In this document: piece after piece, positions 17,406 through 25,944 of the stretch
Layout: every line of letters begins with the position of its first letter
How positions within the stretch are numbered: the stretch's first letter is position 1
Origin: Caballeronia sp. NK8
Lineage (GTDB): Bacteria > Pseudomonadota > Gammaproteobacteria > Burkholderiales > Burkholderiaceae
Length of the DNA: 64,000 nucleotides
Reading direction: 5' to 3'
Assembly: GCF_018408855.1 (NCBI RefSeq)
Contig: NZ_AP024326.1
Location: 620,001-684,000 of the forward strand
Notes under the pieces: model-generated
What the model was told of the DNA's origin: nothing
Seen by the model: only the letters and a program-made list of their open reading frames with translations
Databases searched by the model: none
Position numbers and translations under genes: made by a program

Positions 17406-17419
17406 TTGATGCACGTCAA
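17406..17419. promoter_or_regulatory. Orphan FNR-type box
   Basis: TTGATGCACGTCAA lies in the 139-base gap between the convergent Acg-like gene and mgtA-like remnant. No intact gene starts within 100 bases on either side. Confidence 0.55.
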
Positions 17420-17432
17420 GCACCATGTCCGC

Positions 17433-18652
17433 TCAGTTCAGCCCGAAGCGGCGCACGAACCAGCGTTTCAGGAGGTGCGTGAGCAGCGCATAGCCCATGA
17501 GAATCGCCGAAAGTCCGACCCAGTAAGTGTGAGGCAGGGACACGAAGCCCAGTAGCTCACCGAGAGAAAGATAAGGCAAGACCATGCCGAACACCGCGAT
17601 CGAGAGACTGGTCGCGATCAGCGCAGCGCTCGCGCGACTCTCGACGAACGGCACCTTCGCCGTGCGGATGATGTGAATGATGAGCGTCTGGCTCATCAGG
17701 GACTCGACGAACCAGCCCGTCTGGAAAAGGGGCCCGTTGTCCCAAGCTTGAATGGCAGCCAGCATCATGAAAAAGGTCGCGTAATCGAAGACGGAGCTGA
17801 TGGGTCCGATCAACACGACGAACTTGAAGATGGTGCCGATATCCCGGCGCCTCGGCCGGGCCAGATAGTCTTCGTCGACGTTGTCTGTCGGAATGGCTGC
17901 CTGCGAGAAGTCATATAGAAGATTATTGGTGAGCACCTGAATCGGCGCCATCGGCAGGAACGGCAGCAGAACGCTCGCGCCAAGCACGCTCAACATGTTT
18001 CCGAAGTTCGAGCTCGCGCCCATCTTGATGTACTTGGTGATGTTGCCGAATACCTTTCGCCCTTCGAGCACGCCTTCATTGAGAACGGCAAGGCTTTTTT
18101 CGAGGAGAATGATGTCGGCCGACTCCTTGGCAATATCGACCGCGCTGTCCACCGATACACCTACGTCCGCCGCCTTGAGCGCGGGGCCATCGTTGATGCC
18201 GTCGCCGAGAAACCGGCGCACCGTCGCAGTAGTGCGCACCATGCGTCGCAACACGTCCGCCGCCTGATTGGAGCGATGTTCCTGAATTAAGCCAAGGCTC
18301 ACACTCAGGATCACCATGACGACGATCATCGCGGCTGCGCGCCGGTCTCCGAGATAGATCGATACGGCCGCAAGCGATAGAAGAAGCCCGTTGAGCGGGT
18401 TGACAGACCGGCCAACGAGTTCACGCAGCACGCCGTGCCGCTTCGCGCGGGCGACTTCGTTCGTGCCATACTCTTGCAGTCGCTTAGGGCTTCGTTCGCT
18501 TCGAGTCCCGAAGCGGAGCCTGACAGTTTCAGGAGCACCGCGTCGGCGTCGAGCCGCGAGAGCTCGCGCAGTACATCAGGTGATTCAGCGTGTTGCATCC
18601 CCCGCGAGCCGGAGTGCAAGACTTGCGATGAATGTCTGAGGAAGCCGAGCAT
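17433..18652 (-). pseudogene. MgtA-like P-type ATPase, internally deleted and frameshifted
   Basis: The N-terminal part fits MgtA-type Mg2+-translocating ATPases (RLQEYGTNEVA, then LRELVGRSVNPLNGLL and the first membrane helices to RTTATVRR). The next residues are FLGDGINDGPALKAADVG, the hinge motif near the end of the P domain, followed by the C-terminal transmembrane domain ending at 17433. The actuator domain, the DKTGT phosphorylation site and the nucleotide domain are missing; the junction is near 18212. A one-base loss in the AA pair at 18484-18485 also shifts the frame near the N terminus. The product cannot be a working pump. ATG 18652 lies 68 bases from an FNR box, the usual spacing in this locus. 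Confidence 0.88.
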
Positions 18653-18719
18653 GCTTTCGTCCGATGGCACCCGCCGTAGTATGACCACGGCGAGCGTCGC
18701 ATCATTTGGCGCCGCTTGA

Positions 18720-18733
18720 TTGACGCACATCAA
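18720..18733. promoter_or_regulatory. FNR-type box, mgtA-like promoter
   Basis: TTGACGCACATCAA lies 68 bases upstream of the leftward mgtA-like ATG and 19 bases past the end of the next gene upstream. Confidence 0.8.
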
Positions 18734-18751
18734 GCAAGAGAGAACGCGGAC

Positions 18752-19177
18752 TCAGGCAGCCTTGTCGAGAAACACGCACGTGAGGTCGAACTGCCGGGCG
18801 ATGGACACGAGCCTGTCGCGCCACTCCCAGACACCGAAGACGTCGTGCACGTTCTGCAGACAACTCAAGAGCGCGACCGTGCACACATCGTCGACGTCGA
18901 TGCGGGCGCGCCGCAGCGCACGGCGCAACGCAGCCACGCCGAACTCCATGTAGGCAGGCCGCCCCGGTATGTTCGGATCGAGGAAACGCACGGGCACGCC
19001 TTCGATCACGCTCGCGTAATCGGCCGGACGGATGAAGCTGCCGACCGGGCATCCGCCGCATGCGCCGCGATAGGCCGCGCCGCCTCGTGGCAACAGGGCC
19101 GCGCTGCGCTGCGCGCACAGATGATCCACTGCCCGGTCGAAGATCTCTTGCTTCGATAGAAATCGTTGGCTGGCAAT
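18752..19177 (-). CDS. Conserved hypothetical protein with CxYRG/CxxG cysteine motif
   Basis: A soluble protein of about 140 residues. Coding runs from KQEIFDRAVDHLCAQ through GAAYRGACGGCPVGSFI (spaced cysteines) to LTCVFLDKAA. The pattern of QEIFD-x-hydroxyl-poor helix, YRG and a cysteine-glycine turn is seen in a widespread family of uncharacterised bacterial and phage proteins. The natural start appears to be ATT at 19177: GGAGGAGAG sits at 19184-19192 with normal spacing and there is no in-frame ATG nearby. GTG 19129 is the alternative. Function unknown. Confidence 0.6.
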   Translation of the reverse strand: MASQRFLSKQEIFDRAVDHLCAQRSAALLPRGGAAYRGACGGCPVGSFIRPADYASVIEGVPVRFLDPNIPGRPAYMEFGVAALRRALRRARIDVDDVCTVALLSCLQNVHDVFGVWEWRDRLVSIARQFDLTCVFLDKAA

Positions 19178-19396
19178 TTCGAACTCTCCTCCGGCAAGGG
19201 GCCCGGATCAGAAGAGCGCAGCAAAGAGCGTTGCGCCCGATGATTTGGCGTGTAAAGCGCGCCTCGTGTGATTTCAGTATCGGCGAGTCAGCGAACGAAG
19301 CCAATCAGGGACGGCGGAAGTTGTTGTGGGCGTGCAGTCGCGTGTGTAAGGAAATGCCTACACGCGTTTCAGCGCAACCCTGCGCCTACGCGCGCT

Positions 19397-19985
19397 TCAG
19401 CGCACGGCGTGGAATCCCGGCTGGCCGACCTGCTCGGGAAACTGAACCACTTTCTTGAAGCGCGACGTATCGAAGCCCATCTGATCGAGCCTCTCGACCA
19501 GAAACAGGTACACCGCCTCGCTCATGTCGGGACGACGCGAGAGTATCCACACGAAGTCCTTATCGGGCGTCGCACGGACGGTGTACTTGTAGTCCGGATC
19601 CACATACACCGTCATCACGATGAATTCGAACGGCCAGAGGGGACGTACGCGCCAGACTGAATTTCGCGCGCCTTGCTCGGGCTTGGCGATGAACACGGTG
19701 CCCGTCTCAGGCTGATCGAAGCCGTGTTTGCGACCCATCACGGCATCCTCTATGCCGCCGTCATCGCGCAAGGTCCAGACCGCGCAACTGGCGACATAAT
19801 CGCGCTCGTCCACCATCGGGCACGTTCGCGATCACGAACCAGCGACCCATGTAGCGAGGCAGATCGACGGCAACCGGCACGAGCGGATCATCAGCGTGTG
19901 GATTTCGGTTGACCGGCGCATAGGTGCATCCGCAGACGACCCAGACCAGGAGGCCGAGCAGCGCGCTACGAAAGAATAGATTCAT
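19397..19985 (-). pseudogene. Outer-membrane lipocalin (Blc-like), frameshifted
   Basis: The sequence encodes a lipoprotein signal peptide (LLVWVVCGC, Cys near residue 18), then the lipocalin G-x-W motif in LPRYMGRWFVIANVP. The frame changes at the GGG run at 19816-19818. The remaining beta-barrel strands (SVWRVRPLWPFEFIVMTVYVD, DKDFVWILSRRP, and a C-terminal LDQMGFDTSRFKKV) continue in the other frame to 19397. Removing one base of the CCC (minus strand) restores a Blc-like protein of about 195 residues. Lipocalins of this type bind lysophospholipids at the outer membrane. ATG 19985 has GAGGGA and an FNR box 67 bases upstream. Confidence 0.85.
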
Positions 19986-20051
19986 GCATCCCTCGACAAG
20001 ACATTGCCCGGTTGAATCGCTCCATGCTGCCGCTGGCATGGCAAGCGGCTC

Positions 20052-20065
20052 TTGATGTGTGTCAA
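20052..20065. promoter_or_regulatory. FNR-type box, lipocalin promoter
   Basis: TTGATGTGTGTCAA lies 67 bases upstream of the leftward lipocalin ATG. Confidence 0.75.
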
Positions 20066-20089
20066 TCGAGCGTCGCCTTCACCCCGGCG

Positions 20090-20103
20090 TTGACCTGAAT
20101 CAA
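20090..20103. promoter_or_regulatory. FNR-type box, promoter of the 20170 operon
   Basis: TTGACCTGAATCAA ends 67 bases before ATG 20170 and lies 38 bases from the lipocalin box. Confidence 0.8.
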
Positions 20104-20169
20104 GCGCCGCGAAGCACGGCATGTGCACAGTCGCATTTAACGACGAGGGGTCATCGTGGAGGAAAGGAA

Positions 20170-20562
20170 ATGAAATCGCACATGTTCACTTTATCGGCCG
20201 AGGTGAGGCAGACGCGCCTTGCACTTGTCGCCGCAATGGTGATCGTTCTCTGGGCGCCTTTCGCCACGGCACAGTCGGAGCCGCCCGCGGACATGTCGGC
20301 AGAACATCGGATCGTCGCCCCGGCGAGCACCGATCCGTTCGTTGTAAGGCGCAACGCCATCGCTCAAGCCAACGCCGAGTACCGCGCGTCGAAGAAGCTG
20401 TCCAAACGCGACAAGCGCGCAGCCGTCGCGGATGCCCAGGCACACTACAAGGAAGAGGTCACGAACGCTCGCATCAATCGGAAAGCGGATCGCGATGCCG
20501 CCAATAACACGCTGAAGGCAACGGAACTGGACCAGCCTGATGCGCCGCGCCGATCGCATTGA
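20170..20562 (+). CDS. Small exported hypothetical protein
   Basis: A 130-residue protein with a signal peptide (hydrophobic 17-33, cleavage likely after ATAQS) and a charged, Lys/Arg/Ala-rich helical mature part (RNAIAQANAEYRASKKLSKR onward). No domain is recognised. The composition suggests a periplasmic coiled-coil or nucleic-acid/lipid-contacting protein, but no function can be assigned. A strong GGAGG region precedes ATG 20170, and an FNR box is 67 bases upstream. Its stop overlaps a TTG that could start the next gene. Confidence 0.75.
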   Translation: MKSHMFTLSAEVRQTRLALVAAMVIVLWAPFATAQSEPPADMSAEHRIVAPASTDPFVVRRNAIAQANAEYRASKKLSKRDKRAAVADAQAHYKEEVTNARINRKADRDAANNTLKATELDQPDAPRRSH

Positions 20563-20567
20563 ATATC

Positions 20568-22166
20568 ATGCCCGACACGCTCAGGACGCGCAGAGGACGA
20601 CATCATTTGCGAGCCGTGGATACGGCGATGCGCAGGTCCGCCGCCTATTCTCATCCGGCCGGACGCATCGAGCGAATCGAGACGCACATCTCGCTCGTCT
20701 ATCTGGCGGGACGCTTCGCGTACAAGATCAAGAAGCCAGTCCAACTGGGCTTCCTGGATTTCTCCAAAGCGTCGGCCCGATGTCGCGCATGCGAGGATGA
20801 ATGTCGTCTGAACCGCAGGCTCGCGGCGTGCACTTATCTGGGAATCGTTCCCATCGTGCGGCGCGGACGTGTGCTTCGAATCGATGGTTCGGGCGCGGCG
20901 GTCGAATATGCGGTCATGATGCGTCGCTTCGACGGCAATCGAATCTTCGCGGCGCTGCTCGAAGCGGGCGCACTCGACGGCGAGACGATCGAGCGCACGG
21001 CCAGAGACATTGCAGCCTTCCACCGAAGCGCGCCTCGCACACCGCCGCATCGCCCATATGGTTCGGGCGCGTGGTGCGCGCGTCAGGTTCTCGCGGTCCT
21101 CGCCAATCTTCAAGACATCGCGCCAGACCTTGTGTCGAAGACGCTGATCAACTGGTGCGAAGCGGAATCAGGCCGGCTCGATGCACACTTCGATCAACGA
21201 CGCGCACAAGGCTTCGTGCGGGAGTGCCACGGCGACCTGCATCTGCAAAACATCGTTCTGCAGGGGTCGAGACCTTTGATCTTCGACTGTATCGAGTTCG
21301 ACCCGGGCCTGCGATGGATCGATGTGGTGAGCGATCTGTCCTTCCTCATCATGGACCTCAAAGCGCATGACCGGGACGACCTCGCCACACGCGCACTGAA
21401 TGCATGGCTTCTCGCGACGGGTGACTATGCGGGCCTCAAGGCACTGCGCCTGTACTCGGTGTATCGAGCGCTCGTGCGAGCTCTCGTCGAAACCTTGAAG
21501 ACGCATACGTACGATGCCTCGCGCTACGTGCGTGCCGCCTCCCGTATCGCGTTTGGTGGACCGCCATGTCTGCTGTTGTGCCACGGGTACTCGGGGTGCG
21601 GAAAATCGTCAGCAAGCGTCGGGCTGGCGCAGATAATCGGTGGGGTGCGGCTCGCCAGCGATATCGAACGCAAACGCACGATACCTTTCTTCCCGCCGGA
21701 GTTCGGGCGTCTTCCGCTCGCAGCATACGAGCCTGGGATCATCGACCGACAATATGACCATCTCCTTGAACTGAGCCGTGACGTGCTCGATGGCGGCATG
21801 ACAGCGATTGTCGATGCCACGTTTCTCAGACGCATGCACCGCGAGCGCTTCGTTCAGTTAGCGAGCGAGCTGTCAGTACCCGTGCTCATTCTCGATTTCC
21901 AAGCCCCCGATGCCACGCTCATCGCGCGCGTCGCCGCACGAGCGCAATCTCGACGTGCGCTTTCGGATGCGGATTTGCATGTGCTGGACCTGCAGCGCGT
22001 GCAGGCCGAGCCCTTGACTTACGACGAGCGGGATATCACAGAAGCCATTCACACGGACGTCGATTTGAAGGCATTCGACGATCGCGCATTCTGGCATCGG
22101 CTGCTGGCGCGACTGCATCGACTCGGTCATTCGCCGAATGCCGATGAAAGGCTCGAACCCGGCTAG
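20568..22166 (+). CDS. Fused aminoglycoside-phosphotransferase-like kinase and AAA ATPase
   Basis: A protein of about 530 residues. The N-terminal half is an APH-like kinase domain: a KIKKPVQLGFLDFS lysine strand, the catalytic loop CHGDLHLQNIVL, and IFDCIEFD as the metal-binding aspartate segment. The C-terminal part is a P-loop kinase-like ATPase with Walker A GYSGCGKSS. This fusion is a known uncharacterised family (bifunctional APH/ATP-binding proteins). ATG 20568 is chosen; an upstream TTG at 20559 overlaps the preceding stop. It is in an operon with the exported protein under an FNR box. The substrate is unknown; antibiotic resistance is not implied. Confidence 0.85.
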   Translation: MPDTLRTRRGRHHLRAVDTAMRRSAAYSHPAGRIERIETHISLVYLAGRFAYKIKKPVQLGFLDFSKASARCRACEDECRLNRRLAACTYLGIVPIVRRGRVLRIDGSGAAVEYAVMMRRFDGNRIFAALLEAGALDGETIERTARDIAAFHRSAPRTPPHRPYGSGAWCARQVLAVLANLQDIAPDLVSKTLINWCEAESGRLDAHFDQRRAQGFVRECHGDLHLQNIVLQGSRPLIFDCIEFDPGLRWIDVVSDLSFLIMDLKAHDRDDLATRALNAWLLATGDYAGLKALRLYSVYRALVRALVETLKTHTYDASRYVRAASRIAFGGPPCLLLCHGYSGCGKSSASVGLAQIIGGVRLASDIERKRTIPFFPPEFGRLPLAAYEPGIIDRQYDHLLELSRDVLDGGMTAIVDATFLRRMHRERFVQLASELSVPVLILDFQAPDATLIARVAARAQSRRALSDADLHVLDLQRVQAEPLTYDERDITEAIHTDVDLKAFDDRAFWHRLLARLHRLGHSPNADERLEPG

Positions 22167-22402
22167 ACATTGATTGTGTGCGTAGCCTTGAGGCGAATCC
22201 ACGTCATGCCTTCGCGCAACCCTGCGATTACGGCCTCACGTTCGTCATTGAAGGTGCTCGCGTGTTTGAAATGATGCATGAAGCGCCCGCCCTCCACGTT
22301 GCGCTGCTCGACGGTGATCGAGCATTCGACACCTCGCGGCGTTTGTTCCGTGTTGCAGGTGACGGTCCAATCGGCATTGTCTACAGATCCCTTGAGCGGC
22401 AT
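22163..22402 (-). CDS. Small conserved hypothetical protein
   Basis: A 79-residue soluble protein with alternating strands (DWTVTCNTEQTPRGVECSIT) and a helix (NDEREAVIAGLREGMTWIRL). ATG 22402 has GGGAGA at good spacing. It ends over the last codons of the convergent kinase gene and lies 50 bases downstream of the PHB synthase gene, so it is probably the second gene of that operon. No family was recognised with confidence. Confidence 0.65.
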   Translation of the reverse strand: MPLKGSVDNADWTVTCNTEQTPRGVECSITVEQRNVEGGRFMHHFKHASTFNDEREAVIAGLREGMTWIRLKATHTINV

Positions 22403-22452
22403 CGCGGTTCTCCCTTGATTGAAGCGAATAACAGTTGCAGGCGCGCTCGTTC

Positions 22453-24230
22453 CTAGCGTTCGAGCACGTAGGTACCGGGCGCATCCATGAGTCCGTTGTC
22501 TACGGCGCGCGCCTGAACCTCTCCGCTCGACTGTGCACGCAGCCATTGCGACCAGAGCGGCCACCACGAGCCTTCAACGGGCGGCACATCGGCCAGGATG
22601 GTTTCGGGGCTTCGATAGGTCGCGCCCTTCGCGCGCGTGGCGATACGATAATGGCGTCCCGCATGCCCCGGCTCCGACACGATCCCCGCGTTGTGCCCCC
22701 TGATGTGAGCACGAAGGTCAGTGGATTGTGCGTGAGCAGTTGCAGTTTGTAGACGGAGCGCCACGGCGAAACGTGATCGCGTTCGGTACCGACCACGAAG
22801 GCCGGCTGTTCGATATCGGACAGGGCCACGGGCGCGCCCTCGACGCAGTACCGTCCTTCCGCAAGATCGTTGTGCAGGAACAGCTTCGACAAGTATTGGC
22901 TATGCATGCGATACGGCATGCGCGTCGTATCGGCGTTCCACGACATCAGGTCATTCGGCTTAGACCTTCGCCCCAGTAGGTACTCGCTCATCATGCGAGA
23001 CCAGATCAGGTCGCGCGCATTGAGCAGTTGTAAGGCACCCGCCATCTGCGCGCCGTCAAGAAAACACTGTTCCCACATGAGCGCATCCAGCGCGGCGAGC
23101 TGGCCTGCGTCGATGAAAATGCCGAGTTCGCCCGGCTCGGTGAAGTCCGTCAGCGCGGCGAGCAACGTGATGCTGGCGAGCCCGGCGCCGGCTCCATGGC
23201 GCGCCATCGCAGCGGTCGCGATGGCCAGCAGCGTGCCGCCCAGACAATAACCGGTCGCGTGAACCCGTGCGTTGCCGCATCTCAATCTGACCTGCTCGAG
23301 CGCCGCGAGCAAACCCTGCTTCAAGTAGTCGTTGAGGCCCACATCGCGCGCCTCCGCGCCCGGATTTCGCCATGAGATCGCGAATACCGTGAATCCCGCA
23401 TCGATGAGAAAGCGGATCAGCGAGTTATGCGGCTGCAAGTCGAGGACGTAGTACTTCATGATCCACGACGGCACGATCAACAAAGGCTCAGACGCAACGC
23501 GCGAAGTGACGGGCGTGTACTGGATCAATTCGCATCGCTCATTGCGCCATACGACCTTGCCCGGCGTGATCGTCAGGTTCACCCCCGGCGAAAACGGTCC
23601 ATGATGCCTGTGTTCCCCGCGCAAACGCTCGCCGAGATCTTCGAGATCCTCGAGCAGGTGCCGCGCGCCACGGGCGAAGTTGGCGCCACGCATATCGATC
23701 GCGGCTTCGATCACGGCAGGATTCGTCCAGACGAAATTGGTCGGTGAAAACGCGTCGAGCATTTGCCGCGCGGCAAAACGGATGACATCCTCGTGGTGCC
23801 GCTCTACCCCGAGCACGCCCGTCGTCGCCTCACCGAACCAATGCTGGATGCGCAGGAATGCATCGCGGTAAGCGGAAAACGGCCAGCGATCCCACTGCGC
23901 AGACGCAAAGCGCGGGTCCGGCGCGGCAGGATGCGCCGCACCGGCGAGCCCCTCGATGGCGTGTTGCCACAGCGCCACCCACTTGCCCGGCGATATGACC
24001 AGATGCGACGCCCAGTCGAGCCACGCGAGACCGAGCGATGCGGGTGAAAGCCCGGACGTGATCGCCGCGAGCGCGGCGTGGGCCGAACGATCGAACGCAC
24101 GCGTACTTGCATCGGTGCGGGAGATATCTTCCCAACATGCATCGGTTGTCCGATTCCCGGGCGCGTCTGGGCTGACACCCTGACGGGCAATGAGATCGGG
24201 AAGATCGAATTTCATGTGGATGCTGAACAT
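22453..24230 (-). pseudogene. phaC: Poly(3-hydroxyalkanoate) synthase (PhaC-like), frameshifted at C-terminus
   Basis: An N-terminal PhaC domain and alpha/beta-hydrolase core are clear: VVWRNERCELIQYTP, WIMKYYVLDLQPHNS, FAISWRNP, lipase-like box GYCLGG with catalytic Cys329, and RDHVSPW. At residue about 510 (FVLTSGG) the frame changes in the CCCCC run at 22696-22700. The expected GHNAGIVSEPGH, containing the catalytic His, continues in the next frame and ends at 22453 in YVLER. One more G (minus strand) gives a protein of about 590 residues, a normal class I length. It pairs with phaB and the phasin 8 kb away. An FNR box is 75 bases upstream of ATG 24230; ATG 24215 is an alternative start. 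Confidence 0.88.
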
Positions 24231-24304
24231 CGAAAGCTGAACTGGAAACGGTACGCGGGTGCGCGCCGGACACGCCGACTTTACGGGCAGTGAAGAACGC
24301 CGGC

Positions 24305-24318
24305 TTGAGCCAAGTCAA
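24305..24318. promoter_or_regulatory. FNR-type box, phaC promoter
   Basis: TTGAGCCAAGTCAA lies 75 bases upstream of the leftward phaC ATG. Confidence 0.7.
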
Positions 24319-24351
24319 TGAACTAAGCATCCAGTCCCGCGAAGTCAACGT

Positions 24352-24365
24352 TTGATCTGAGTCAA
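24352..24365. promoter_or_regulatory. FNR-type box, Usp operon promoter
   Basis: TTGATCTGAGTCAA ends 84 bases before ATG 24449 and is 47 bases from the phaC box. Confidence 0.8.
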
Positions 24366-24448
24366 CGGCGATCTGCTTCGCGATCTGCAGACTCGACATC
24401 ACGCAATAAGCCATCGCTTTTCGATGCAATGCGTTTCAGGAGTCCGCG

Positions 24449-25288
24449 ATGAGCTACAAAAGCATCGTCGTCCATCTCGACGCCAGTGAGCGCGCGGCAT
24501 ATCGCCTCGATGTCGCCCTCTTGCTCGCGACACACTTCAAAGCGCATCTCGTCGCCGTCTATGCGACGTTCGCGCCGGAGCCAAGGGCATTCGGGATCAT
24601 GGCGGCCTCCGCCGGGTGGTACGAGCAGGTCCAGGCCGCGTGTCAGGAGCGATGCGAATTGCTCGGAGGACTGTTCCATGCCGGCATGGCCCGCACGGGA
24701 GCCTCCGGCGACTGGATCGAAGCGCGGATAGACGCCAGGAAGGCGCTCGCCCGACACGGACGGTGCGCCGATCTCATCATCGCCGGCCAGAGCGATCCGA
24801 ACGATCCGCAAACCTACGTCGCCGATCATGTCGCCGAGACGCTCGTCATGACGGCCGGACGCCCGCTGCTGCTGATTCCGTATTTAGGCGCGTTCCCGGA
24901 GGGGGGCGCCAACATCCTCGTCGGCTGGGACGGCAGTCGGGAGGCCACGCGGGCCGTTCACGACGCGCTGCCGTTCCTCAAGGATGCGGGACAGGTCACG
25001 CTCTTGACCATCGGTGCAGGGAAAGGTGAGCTGCCCGGCAGCCGCATTCCTTGCGCGGACATCGCAACCACTCTTGCGAGGCACGACGTGCGCGTGAGTG
25101 TGCGTGAAACCGTCGACGCAGCCGACGCTCGCGTGGGCGACGCGCTGCTGTCCGAGGGCCGCAGCATCGGCGCAGACCTGATCGTCATGGGCGGCTACGG
25201 CCATTCGCGCTGGCAGGAAATGGTCCTCGGGAAGTGCACCTGGACGGTGCTACGCGCGATCACGATACCCGTGCTCATGTCGCACTGA
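24449..25288 (+). CDS. Universal stress protein, tandem UspA domains
   Basis: A 279-residue Usp, the same length as those at 1303 and 37058, with MSYKSIVVHLDASER at the start of domain 1 and VGWDGSREATRAVHDALPFL in domain 2. The last loop is GGYGHSRWQEMVLGKCT: the usual G-S/T is replaced by G-K, so nucleotide binding may differ. It ends in PVLMSH. AGGAG precedes ATG 24449. It is followed by a single-domain Usp 33 bases downstream in the same operon. Confidence 0.92.
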   Translation: MSYKSIVVHLDASERAAYRLDVALLLATHFKAHLVAVYATFAPEPRAFGIMAASAGWYEQVQAACQERCELLGGLFHAGMARTGASGDWIEARIDARKALARHGRCADLIIAGQSDPNDPQTYVADHVAETLVMTAGRPLLLIPYLGAFPEGGANILVGWDGSREATRAVHDALPFLKDAGQVTLLTIGAGKGELPGSRIPCADIATTLARHDVRVSVRETVDAADARVGDALLSEGRSIGADLIVMGGYGHSRWQEMVLGKCTWTVLRAITIPVLMSH

Positions 25289-25321
25289 ACCGTACCTCTT
25301 TCACCTTTCGAGGAGCCCGCC

Positions 25322-25819
25322 ATGTACACCCGCATTCTCGCGCCGATCGACGGCAGCGTGACTTCCGCACACGCGTTCGACGAGGCCGTCAAGGTCGCGC
25401 GCGCGAACGGCGCCGAGCTTCAGCCGCTCTATGTCGTCGATTTGCAACCGATCGCCTATGACGCGGCCGCGACCTTCTATCCCGATCTGCGCGAAGCACT
25501 CCTCGGAGAAGGCAGGCGCCTCGGCGCGCAAGCCGTTGATCGCATGTCGCGCGAAGGCGTGAAAGGCTCGCCGCGCATCAGCGAAGTCGAGTTGACAGGT
25601 GATGACATCGCGCAGCGCATCCTTCACTGCGCAGAGGATTTCGGCGCGGACCTCGTCGTCATGGGTACGCATGGCCGGCGCGGATGGCGGCGCCTGGTGC
25701 TGGGCAGCGTCGCCGAGCGTTTCATGCGAATCGCGCGTTGTCCCGTCATGCTCGTGCCGGGACGCGAGGCCGAAGAGGTCGCGCAACGCCCGGAGCGGAC
25801 AGCAGAAGCGACCGACTGA
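25322..25819 (+). CDS. Universal stress protein, single UspA domain (ATP type)
   Basis: A 165-residue UspA-domain protein with MYTRILAPIDGSVTS at the N terminus (the strand and Asp that contact adenine) and the complete signature GTHGRRGWRRLVLGS near residues 117-131. GAGGAG precedes ATG 25322. It is nearly the same design as the Usp at 37923, which also follows a 279-residue tandem Usp, so the tandem-single pair occurs twice. It probably binds ATP and dimerises. Confidence 0.92.
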   Translation: MYTRILAPIDGSVTSAHAFDEAVKVARANGAELQPLYVVDLQPIAYDAAATFYPDLREALLGEGRRLGAQAVDRMSREGVKGSPRISEVELTGDDIAQRILHCAEDFGADLVVMGTHGRRGWRRLVLGSVAERFMRIARCPVMLVPGREAEEVAQRPERTAEATD

Positions 25820-25944
25820 TCTCGGCGGCACCTTACGTGCGCCGATCATTCGTTCCGCTTGATTGCCGCGCCGATCATATAATTAAGTCGCACTTCCCTT
25901 ACTGCGCCGCTTCACGACACGCAAGCACAAAACGGCCGAAGCGT

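Noticed and set aside
17126..17419. Minus-strand frame starting inside the orphan FNR box
   Set aside because: Its first 40 residues look coding-like, but most of it is antisense to the Acg-like gene, there is no ribosome-binding site, and the start would overlap the box.
19357..19410. Two similar 18-20 base stretches at the 3' end of the lipocalin gene
   Set aside because: A degenerate local duplication of GC-rich bases; too short and diverged to call a repeat element.
20568..22166. Antibiotic-resistance aminoglycoside phosphotransferase
   Set aside because: The APH-like domain is fused to a P-loop ATPase in an FNR-controlled operon; this family is not known for resistance.
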